Assembly: GCF_905171775.1 (NCBI RefSeq)
Contig: NC_053500.1
Span: 128,603,830 to 128,667,829, forward strand
Direction of reading: 5' to 3'
Length of the DNA stretch: 64,000 bases
DNA from: Rana temporaria
Lineage: Eukaryota; Chordata; Amphibia; Anura; Ranidae
Translations under genes and position numbers: made by a program
Notes under the pieces: generated by a model
What the model saw: only the letters and a program-made list of their open reading frames with translations
Databases searched by the model: none
What the model was told of the DNA's origin: nothing
Shown here: in pieces, positions 1 to 11,723 of the stretch
Layout of the letters: each line of letters starts with the position of its first letter
How positions within the stretch are numbered: position 1 is the stretch's first letter

Positions 1-312
1 AATTGCTTCTTGAATCTGGCCCACTGAGTCTAATGTAATAAAATCCGGTGACAGTAAAAGTTGTTACTATGACAACAAATACAACCTGTTACGTAAATGT
101 TCTGTCTGTCACCATGGCGAATAATTAAATGGCGGTACCTGTCTGCAAACAAATTTACAAATTGCAGGGCGAAGCGCAGGGAGCATGTACCGAAATCATC
201 TGAGCCCTCTTACTCCACCCAATATTAGAATCCCATTAGTAGAGTGAAAGTTGTGAAATATTCAGGATGGAAAATAAATATTAAGAATTCTAATTGCTTA
301 GTTCAACGCCAG

Positions 313-318
313 TTTAAT
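313..318 (-). promoter_or_regulatory. Possible gyg2 polyadenylation signal (ATTAAA)
   Basis: ATTAAA reads on the minus strand about 110 bases after the gyg2 stop. No AATAAA was found closer. The 3' end could lie beyond position 1. Confidence 0.3.
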
Positions 319-428
319 CAGCAAAAAAAAAGGGCTCGATAAAGATTAAAATGAAACGCTGTCACTGCATAATAAATAATGAAAAATGTAAGTTTCACAG
401 CACCGCGGTAAAAATTTGAAAGATCTCT

Positions 429-590
429 TCACTGTAAAAACTGGTCCAGCTTTTTCTGGATGCTCTCAAAAGAGTGTCTTCCCATGTAATCCATGTGACC
501 TTCCTCCCATTCTCTGCGCTCCTCCGCTCTTTGCAGTTTCTCTTCTGCCTCGCGGAGGGACAACTCCGATGCAGACTGCACAAGGTGATC
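429..590 (-). CDS. gyg2: gyg2 last exon: glycogen-synthase-binding C-terminus
   Basis: Acceptor TATTCCCCAG, then 53 codons and TGA at 431-429. A charged helix (REAEEKLQRAEERREW) leads into EEGHMDYMGRHSFESIQKK and LDQFLQ. This is the conserved WExG..DYMG...F..I..KLD.FLQ motif that binds glycogen synthase. Glycogenins end at this motif, so the stop is well placed. Confidence 0.93.
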   Translation of the reverse strand, partial: DHLVQSASELSLREAEEKLQRAEERREWEEGHMDYMGRHSFESIQKKLDQFLQ

Positions 591-3500
591 CTGGGGAATA
601 TGAAACACAAACTTAACCCATCAGCATTGAATGAGGCCAATAGCAACCACAAATGATATTTCACTTTTAGATGGGCAATGGTGGTCTTGTAGAGCAATGG
701 TTCTTAGCCACTGGCCTGTGATTCACTGCTCCGCTGTGGTCTCCCTTCTCCTGAGCCTCCAGCCAACTGCAGATCTCTTAACCTCCCACAATGCCCCCCC
801 CCCCCCAGCTCCCGTAGTGCTTCTCAACCTCCCTTAGGGGCCCATAGTGCCCCCAGCCTTCACAGTGCTGCACAGCCTCCCACAGTGCCCCCTAGCCTTC
901 TACAAAGCCTTCGGCCCTGCATATTGCCCCCCAATCACCAACCATTTCCTCCAGCCAACTGCAGATCCCTTAACCTCCCACAATGCCCCAGCTCCCATAG
1001 TGCCCTCAGCCTTCACAGTGCTGTACAGTCCTCCTAGTCTGCGGCAAAGCCTTTGGCCCTCCAAAGTGCACCCAATCTCAACAGTGTCCCACATTCTAGC
1101 CAACTGCAGATCCCTTAACCTCCCCACAATGCCCCAGCTCCCATAGTGCCTCTCGCCCTCCGTTAGGGGCCCATAGTGCCCTCTGCCTTCACAGTGCTGT
1201 ACAGCCTCCCAGTCTGCGGCAAAGCCCTCCATAGTGCACTCAACCTCCAACAGTGTCTCACACCCCCCCCCCCCCCAAGCTTCCTCTATAAACCTCACCA
1301 AGGGCCACAAAGTCTACTGCAGTCTCCTAACCCCCTCCACGTCCTTCATCTCCCCCCACAGTGATACCCAATCCCAGTCAGAGCCTTCCAGTACATGTTA
1401 TGCATTCTCATACGTCTATTGTTTGAGAATAGACTTTATTTTTTACTGTTGGTGCAAAGAATGTGGAATTGTTTGCTGGACCTGGTCTAAAAAAGGTTGA
1501 GAACCACCGTTCTAGAAGCTTATGTATGTGCCCCTCCAGGACAGCCATAACATGTGTCACTCCCTTATATATCTGTTTATTGCAGACTGTGGACATTACA
1601 TCTGTAGAATGTGAAAATGTATTGACCATCAGAACAAAACCTACATGGTTTGTTGGCCAAAAGCTACAAATACCGACTGAACACAACATCATCATAAACT
1701 CATACAGCATATCTGCAGACCAGCCTTTCTCAACCTTTTTTTAACATTGAGAAACCCTTGAAACAACTTTTCAGTCTCAGGGAACCCCTGCTAATAATTA
1801 CTCTATCAACAGCTCATGGTACATTAGTGCAGTGGTCACTAGGAAGGATCCTCTTTACATCTGTGGTCATTGGGAAGAATCCTCTGATAGCTTAAAAAAA
1901 TCAAACGGTGTCTATGAAGCAGAAATTGATCATTACTCAAGGAACCCCTAGCAACCTTTGGAGGAACCTAAAGCCTCGTACACACGATAGGTTAACCAGA
2001 GGACAACGGTCTGAAGGACCGTTGTCCTAAGTTAACCGATGAAGCTGACTGATTGTCCGTCACGCCTACACACCATAGGTTAAATAACCGAACGTGTCAG
2101 AACGCGGTGACGTAAAACACAACGACGTGTTGTCGTCAAGCATGCGTCGACTTGATTCTGAGCATGCATGGATTTTTAACCAATGGTTGTGCCTACTAAC
2201 GATCGGTTTTGACCTATCGGTTACCAATCCATAGGTTAATTTTAAAGCAAGTTGTCTTTTTTTTAACCTAAGGTTAAATAACCTATGGGGCCCACACACG
2301 ATCGGTTTTGACCGATGAAAACAAGGCCTTAGGGTTCCACGAAGACCTGGTTGAAAAAGGCTGCTGTAAACAGTAATATGCTGCAAAACATACAATCATT
2401 TTTAAAACAACTTGGAACAGCAACTAAAATGGGTCAGCTGCATAGGGATTTGCTTAGCAGAAGATATTGCTGAAAGATAATTACAAATAATTATTCAGTT
2501 TAGGGGAAAGATAGAATGAAGATGCACCAAAAAATATAACAAATTCCAAACAATGTAACAAATACTGTATGCACGTTTTTTCAATTCTTTTAAAGACCCA
2601 GACCTGTCTATTTTATTTCAATTTTCAGTGAAATCTCTGAAGAGAGGTAGGCTAATATGTAGGCCCTCAACAGGCTTTTGTGCATCAGAAGACACACATA
2701 AACTTAACACAATGCAACACAAACACCTGAGCTGCAGAGTTGGGGGCTCATAGAAGATGGATGGGTGTGAGAAAAAAAACCTGATAAAAGGTGCATTTTA
2801 GAAGGTGAACCTAGGTATGAAGACACCGGAACTTTTTCCACCCTCACTGGCTACAATCCAGCCCCCTAAAGTCCAAAAGACAGTAAAGTGGCCCTTTGTT
2901 TGAAAATTTTGGAGGCCTCTGTTTTAGGATGTATGAGCAACCCAACTACAGATAAACGGAGGCAGGAGTTAAGTAGTCAGCTAAGTGGCTACACTCTCGC
3001 CTAGCAATGTTTGGGTCTTGTGCTCATACTCCTAAGGATATCATCTCCAATGGGTTTGTAAGGTCTTCCCATGTTTACAAGGGGTAGCACAAGGAGATCC
3101 ACAAACCAAAACCAAACTGGTTGATTCACTGACTTCCACCAAAATTGGCCTTACAGTGTGCATGGCTGTGGTAGGAACTTTAAATCTTAAACTCTTCTGG
3201 GGCCTTATGGGATTGGACAAATGCTCTCAACCTTTATGTTCTTCAAATGTACTCTTTAAAAAATAGATATAAAATGTAAAATTAATACGCAAGACCCTGG
3301 AGGACTTCTTTTTAGGTGGGGAAGGCTTAAGAAATGTTGGAATGTTTAATTTTCCAGAAAGCTATGGGTTCTTGTATGATGTCCACCTCAAAGGCATACC
3401 CAAATGTCACTTTTTGATTACAACACTAGGTCTGGGTCTAGCCAGGGCCGTTTGAAGGAATTTGGGGGCCCCAAGCAAAATGGGGGCCCCCAAGCACTCC

Positions 3501-6500
3501 CCCCCCCCACACTCAAAGCCTACGTTAGCGCTACACAAATTTTTTACACCCATGTTCTTACTCCCCCCCCCCCCTTAGTCCCTATGTTTTTCTATTCTCA
3601 CCTCCCCTTCTTCCCTGTAGGCCGCCGCTGTACTGTGGCTGAGCTCCTCTTCCTCCTCTTGTGTTCTGGTGTTCTATCACTATGGGTCCCCAGTCCCCTA
3701 TCAGATAGTGCCCGGTACCGCACGGTACAGGAGATTCAGTTTCCTGTGTTCTCGGACGGACTGAAAGGAAGTGAGCACTCAGTTTGCACTTCCTGTCAGT
3801 CCGGCTGGGGACAGGAAACTGAATTTCCTGTACCACGTGGTACCCAGCCGGACTGATAGGACTCCAGGAGGAAGGAAAAGGAGCTCGGCCACGCTACAGC
3901 CTGGGAAGGGGAGGTTGGGGGCCCCAGGCCAGCTCGGGGCCCCAAGCAATTGTTTGTTTTGCCTGTCCTGTAGCGACGGGCCTGGGTCTAGCAAAACTGA
4001 TTTGGTCATTTACAGCTGAAACAATACAAAAGTTATATTTTTTGGTGGCATCAGACAACTAATAAAGCATCTAGAAAATCTAAAAACAGAAATAAGCATG
4101 AACTGGTCAAAAATCAAAGTTGAAGCCGTTATCAAATGGGTTTGGCAAATTTTTTCATTGCAACGTAATTAAAGGCAGGATTAATGACAAAGCAGATGAG
4201 GTCTATCTGGAGTGGAGGAGAAGCGATGATGGTGGAGGATCCAGTAATAATACCATATAGGTGTTATCTTCCTTTACAGGCTCATGGTTGACCGGGGATG
4301 AGAGCAGGAGGTCTTGATCTTGTACATTGTCATCTGCTGGAGGCTGCACAGAGCTAGTATCCGGCAGCTAGAAAGACAGCAGTTAGATGTATTCATTATG
4401 CCTTTATTACCCCCTTCTGCTACAGTGGGGTATTTGATCCCCTGCAGATTTTGTACTTTTGCCCACTGACAAATAAATGATCAGTCTATAATTTTAATGG
4501 TAGGTTTATTTTAACAGTGAGAGACAGAATAACCAACAAAAATATCCAGAAAAATTAAATTCAAAAAAGTTATAAATTGATTGCAAGTTTTCATCGCAAG
4601 TGCCTGATTCACCAAGCACTTGCATGAAAACTTACGAGCATTGTATTACCGGAGGAGAGCTCAGCAAAACCTCGTGAATGGAGTCTTTCGGAGGTTTGCC
4701 GAGGTCAGCCGAACTGTCCTCGGGCCTTTCCGGACGTTTTCAAGGCTCTCCGGCGCCCCCTGCCTCTGGCCACATGCAGAACTGCATGCCATTGAAGTCA
4801 ATGCAGAATAAATTATTTTAGTTTCCATTGACTTCAATGGGGAAACTCGCATTGATATGCGAGTACTTCGGATTACGAGTGTTCTCCTGGAATGGATTAT
4901 GCTCGTAATCCAAGGTTCCTCTGTACAACTAAATTTCTAAGATTTGTATCATGTGTTTTTTCTGGATTTTTGGTTGATATCCTGGCTCTATCATTTAAAG
5001 TACATCTATGATAACAATTATAACTGAGGGCGCACCGACCTAGTGTGATACTGATAGGTGGATTTTATTAAAATAGTAATTTCTCTTTTAGTTCTATGAA
5101 TTCCAACGATTCAGAGGAGGGCTGCAAGACTTTGGAAGATACTGTTTAATTGAGCTTGCAATTGAGTTACAATTGAGTTTCACCTTTTCTTCAAACACTA
5201 TTTTTAGCGCTAAACCGCCTGAAAAACTCCTCAGTGTGAAAGGGGTCTTACTCAAGGTTAAAACTACGGCCCAGGTTCTTAAAGCACTTACGCCGACGTA
5301 TCTTTATATACGCCGCGTAAGTGCACAGATGCGCCGTCGTATCTATGCGCCTGATTCTTAAAGCTAGATACGCCTGAATTGTGGCTTCTTTCGACCGACG
5401 TAAGTTTCCTACGCCGTCGGAGCCTGGACGCATATTTACGCTGGCCGCAAGGGGCACTTCCATTGATTTACGCGTCGAATATGCAAATGACCGAGATATG
5501 CCGATTCACGAACGTACTTGCGCCCGTCGCTGTAATCTACGCTGTTTCTGTAAGGCGTACATCCGGCGTAAAGTTATTCCATCACATAGGAGGCGCAAGC
5601 CATGCAAAGGTATGGACGACGAAACAGCCGTCGTATTTTACATCGTTTACGTAAGTCGTACGTGAATGGGGCTGGGCGTAGGTTGCGTTCACGTCATAGG
5701 CATTGAGCCGTCGTATCTTAGGGAGTAAATTCGACGTGATACTGAGCATGCGCGCGCATGCTCAGGATGGGGTCACGCTTCATTTTAATAGATCACGCCC
5801 ACTACCTTCCTACTTTGAATTACGCGGGCTTACGCCGGCCAATTTACGGTACGCTGGCGCAACGTTGGGAGCAAGTGCTTTGTGAATACTCTGATTGCCT
5901 CTCTGTGTTACGTCGGCGTAGCGCATATGAGATGCGCTACGCCGGCAGAAATATGCGCCGTTGTATGTGAATCCGGGCCTACATGTCCATCTACATCTAT
6001 CCTATCTACAAGGTGACAACACCTGTGTGATTACACTGCAAAGGTCAAATGATTTCAAGGTCTACATAGGTCACATGATTTCACAAAACTTTATCGGTCA
6101 CATGATCTCGGGGACAGATCCTCCATACATGTAAACTTACCGTGCTGTCAGGATTGCCTGCAGGAACTTCTTCTACGGAGTCTATAGAAGGGTCGTTCTT
6201 TATCTGAAACTCTATCCTTCCAACCTGAGGCACACAGAGAAAAGAAGATATTTACCATTACAAATGACAATGCACACAGTATTTATAGTGAACTCATTAG
6301 GTCATACAAATTACAATGCTATTTGTTGCAACAATGCCCTGCAGAGCATACACACAATGCAAACTAGGGACTGTTGAGCACACCATAGTGCATGCCCGCT
6401 GATCTGAATAGACCCGTTTTTTAATGAATAGCTGCGATCAGCGGCTTGTCAACTGCTAATGAAAAGTTAATTTTCTCAGCAGAGTCTAGGGAACCCTTCT

Positions 6501-9500
6501 GTTATAGATTCATAGTCAGCAAGTGACCAAAAGCCTATAGCAGGAGGGTATGCCGCTGATGTAAGGGATACTGAGCTTGTCAATTGAAAGCAGTTGTGTT
6601 CTGAAGTATCCCTTACATTGGTGGTAGTGAAAGGGTTAGGTGAATCTGTAGCTTTGCATGGAGAAAATAAGAACAAAAAGAAAAGTTGTTGTTGTCCAGT
6701 TACACATGGTAATTGGTGACCAAATTCCCGGTTTCATTACCCAGGGATTAAAAGAAAAAAAAAAAAAACAGATGGCGATTATAGGTGATACTATACCTTT
6801 GATTTTGTTTTATTTTTTTAATTTTTACTCAAACTCCATACAATATTATTAAAAACTGTATGGAGTTTATGTGAATATTGAAGAGAAAATCACAAGAAAC
6901 TCAATTCGAGTGGAGCTATGCATGATTGTGGAAGAGAGCAAGGTAAAAAAATCAGAAAGTGTTACGACACGTCCAGAAACCTTGCCAGTACTTCCAATGC
7001 AATGCACAGAATCCTGCCAGCACTTCTAATGACACATGCAGAATCCCTGCCAGGACTTCCAATGGCACTCGCAGAATCCCTGCCAGGACTTCCAATGGCA
7101 CTCGCAGAATCCCTGCCAGGACTTCCAATGGCACTCGCAGAATCCCTGCCAGGACTTCCAATGGCACTTGCAGAATCCCTGCCAGGACTTCCAATGGCAC
7201 TTGCAGAATCCCTGCCAGGACTTCCAATGGCACTCGCAAAATCCCTGCCAGGTCTTCCAATGGCACTCGCAGAATCCCTGCCAGGACTTCCAATGGCACA
7301 CGCAGAATCCCTGCCAGGACTTCCAATGGCACACGCAGAATCCCTGCCAGGACTTCCAATAGCACTCGCAGAATCCCTGCCAGGACTTCCAATGGCACTC
7401 GCAGAATCCCTGCCAGGACTTCCAATGGCACTCGCAGAATCCCTGCCAGGACTTCCAATGGCACTCGCAGAATCCCTGCCAGGACTTCCAATGGCACTCG
7501 CAGAATCCCTGCCAGGACTTCCAATGGCACTCGCAGAATCCCTGCCAGGACTTCCAATGGTACTCGCAGAATCCCTGCCAGGACTTCCAATGGCACCCGC
7601 AGAATCTCTGCCAGGACTTCCAATGGCACTCGCAGAATCCCTGCCAGGACTTCCAATGGCACTCGCAGAATCCCTGCCAGGACTTCCAATGGTACTCGCA
7701 GAATCCCTGCCAGGACTTCCAATGGCACCCGCAGAATCCCTGCCAGGACTTCCAATGGCACCCGCTGAATCTGTGCCAGGACTTCCAATGGCACTCGCAG
7801 AATCCTTGCCAGGACTTCCAATGGCACTCGCAGAATCCTTGCCAGGACTTCTATTGAAACTCACAGAATCCCTACCAGGACTTCCAATGGCACACACAAA
7901 ATCCCTGCAAGTACTTCCAACAAAAGTAGCAGAATCCCAGCCAGTACTTTCAATGGCACTTGCAGAAACCCTGCCAGCACTTCCAATGGCAGTCGCAGAA
8001 TCTGTGCCAGGACTTCCAATGGCAGTCGCAGAATCTGTGCCAGGACTTCCAATGGCACTCGCATAATCCCTGCCAGGACTTCTATTGGAACTCACAGAAT
8101 CCTTACCAGGTCTTCCAATGGCACGCGCAAAAAACCCTGCCCGTACTTCCAACAAAACGAACAGAATCCCTGCCAGTACTTCCTATGGCAGTCGCAGAAT
8201 CTGTGCCAGGACTTCCAATGGCACTCGCAGAATTCCCTTTCAAGACTTCCAATGGAACTCAGAGAATCCATGCCAATACCTTCAATGGCACTCTATGAAT
8301 CCGTGCCATGACTTCCAGAGTTTCCTAAAATGACACCAAGCGTGTCTTCTGCCTAAATATTATTTAAGCTCCAGCCTTTGAAACTTCCCCTAAAAAAGAG
8401 CTATAATACCGAAACCCACCCAGATTACCTGACCATGTTCTAGTCTCCTGCTTTCTTGGTTGAAAACCTAGACTGTCGAAATCCTTTCTGCTTGCTGCTT
8501 ACCAAGACTCCTGCCTGAACCTGACTACTTTCTCATCTCCAGCCCAGTTTATCACCTGCTCATTGCCAAACCAAACTGTCTGTCTTCTCTCTGCTTGCCA
8601 AGATCTCTGTTTTATCATGCCCACTGTACCCTGGTCTCTTGTCTCCACACCATAGCTCCCTGGTGCTTGCTAATCTTCAGTGACACAATCCCAGGGGCCC
8701 ATGACCTGGTATCAACTGCAGCTAAGAGCCTCAGTGGCCACAAGGTTTTCTGGCCCATCTCCAACATCAGGAGGTTGGGTGAGGACCAGCTGGTACTTAG
8801 ATTCTGTGTACTGGGAGAGGCTGTGACACCAGTCAGACAGTATCCTAAAGCCTCGTACACACGATCAGTCCATCCGATGAGAGCGGTCTGAAGGACAGTT
8901 GTCATTGGTTAACCGATGAAGCTGACTGATGGTCTGTCGCGCCTACATCGGTGATGTAAAACACAACAACGTGCTGAAAGAAACAAAGTTCAATGCTTCC
9001 AAGCATGCGTCGACTTGATTCTGAGCATGCGTGGATTTTTAACCGATGGTTGTGCCTACTAACGATCGGTTTTGACCTATCGGTTAGGAATCCATCGGTA
9101 AAATTTAAAGCAAGTTGGCTTTTTTTTAACCGATGGTTAAATAACCTATGGGGCCCACACACGATCAGTTTTGACCGATGAAAACGGTCCATCAGACCGT
9201 TTGTCCTCTGGTTAACCTATCGTGTGTACGAGGCCTTACAGAAAGGCAGGAGAAGAACATAGTGGATGGATGACATCTGGTGAAATGACGAGGAGTGGTG
9301 ATGTAAAGCAGAACAATAACCTGGCAACAAACAAGGCCAGACAGAAAGCGATGTGGGAGGAAGATTTCAGGTTCGAAGTTCACCATAGACCTCAAACGGA
9401 CATTGTGGTGGTAATGGTAACTCCATACACCTTTCCTTCCTGGAGATTATGTACATCTCAGGCACAGGGTATGGCTCCCTTCTGCAGAGATTGAAGTAAA

Positions 9501-11533
9501 ATTACTAATCACATTTACCTTATTTTCAGAGCCGTTTGGCACTTGCTGTTCTGTTAATAGCGGTAGAACATCCGATATGTACGTCTGCCACCACAGCACC
9601 AGGAGTGGCAGAGTCTGGTTCCCACTCAGAGGTTCCTCTTCTACAATCCCTTTGGTTTGTGGATTATATTTACAGTTCCATGGCTTAGGGGTGCCGATGA
9701 AGTGAACAACCTTCGCCTCGGAGCCAAATCTATAAAGACAAAGTATAAACTCTGCTCATTCACTCCTGTATGGATTCTCTGGATCAACTGTGGGTATAGA
9801 TTGGGTATATGGGATTGTATTATATTATATATATTTTTTATTTTATTTTTTAACCACTTCCGGACCGCCGCATGTACATATACGTCGGCAGAATGGCACG
9901 GACAGGCTCATTGGTGTACCTGTACGTCCCTGCCTAGACGTGGGTCGGGGGTCCGATCGGGACCCCCCCCCCCCCCCCGGTACATGCGGCGGTTCACGTG
10001 GCTTCAGGAGCGATCCGGGACGAGGGCGCGGCTATTCGTTTCTAGCCACCCCTCGCGATCGCTCCCCGGAACTGAAGAACGGGGAGAGCCGTATGTAAAC
10101 ACGGCTTCCCCGTGCTTCACTGTCGCGGCTGCATCGATCGAGTGATCCCTTTTATAGGGAGACTCGATCGATGACGTCAGACCTACAGCCACACCCCCCT
10201 ACAGTTGTAAACACACACTAGGTGAACCCTAACTCCTACAGCGCCCCCCGTGGTTAACTCCCAAACTGCAACTGTCATTTTCACAATAAAGAATGCAATT
10301 TAAATGCATTTTTTGCTGTGAAAATGACAATGGTCTTAAAAATGTGTCAAAATTGTCCGCCATAATGCCGCAGTCACGAAAAAAATCGCTGATCGCCGCC
10401 ATTAGTAGTAAAAAAAAAATATATAAAACTATCCCCTATTATGTAAACACTATAAATTTTGCGCTAACCAATCGATAAACGCTTATTGCGATTTTTTTAA
10501 CCAAAAATAGGTAGAAGAATACGTATCGGCCTAAACTGAGGAAAAAAAATTTTTTATATATGTTTTTGGGGGATATTTATTATAGCAAAAAGTAAAAAAT
10601 ATTGAATTTTTTTCAAAATTGTCGCTCTATTTTTGTTTATAGCGCAAACAATAAAAACCGCAGAGGTGATCAAATACCACCAAAAGAAAGCTCTATTTGT
10701 GGGGAAAAAAGGACGCCAATTTTGTTTGGGAGCCACGTCGCACAACCGCGCAATTGTCTGTTAAAGCGACGCAGTGCCGAATTGTAAAAACCCCTTGGGT
10801 CATTTAGCAGCATATTGGTCCGGTCCTTAAGTGGTTAATGGTTGAACTGGATGGTCTTTTTTTAACCTGACTAACTATGTAAATGTATATCAACTGGAAA
10901 TTATTATAGAAAATATATCTAAAGCCATTTTTTTAGATGGGGATGGGAAAGGTGATGTGTGCTGACAGAGGTTCCATCCCTTGCATACAGACAAAAAGTT
11001 TGGCTTTAGATACACTTTGTATTGAAAAGATTTTGATTCATTTAAAAGTCGCTGCTCTCATTGATGTGCTTGAGCTATTGAGCTCTGTGCTCCTCACAGT
11101 GCAAGAACCACATGACTTCATAGCGCAACTGCAAAAGATTATATAAAAATCATTTATACCATCTTATCATTTTCCTGTGCTTTTCAGTGCTCTCACAGAG
11201 GTTCTAGAACCACTGGCCTACAAAACTCAATTTTACATAAGGGCTAGATGTCAAGTGGGACCATATCAGCACCCCTAAATTTGTTCCAAGCAGAAAGCAA
11301 TAATTGTTAGAAAATATTCAGTCACTATTAGGGTATGAATAGGAATACTCACTGTTTAAAGGCTGGCGAGTATGTGTATATAGAACTGATACTTAGATTA
11401 TAGATGAAGGGTAGATGTTTGCTGATGTCAGCCGTTGCCCAGTTGCCAAAGAAACTATTTAATAGCCCTTGGTCACCGCCTGTAATGAATAACAAATCAG
11501 GCGACAATTAATAAAACATTTTTTTATAATAAT

Positions 11534-11570
<37 letters not shown>

Positions 11571-11584
11571 TCTAACTATAATAC

Positions 11585-11629
<45 letters not shown>

Positions 11630-11685
11630 ATAAACATAAAATAAAATAAATGACAATATATATATATATATATATATAAAAACAT

Positions 11686-11723
<38 letters not shown>

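Noticed and set aside
6918..8155. Open frames of 380-400 codons on both strands
   Set aside because: They follow directly from a 33-bp repeat with no stops. There is no domain, both strands are equally open, and the stretch lies in an intron.
10937..11146. Small open frame near gyg2 exon 11353
   Set aside because: The true exon is on the opposite strand. This frame has no family similarity.
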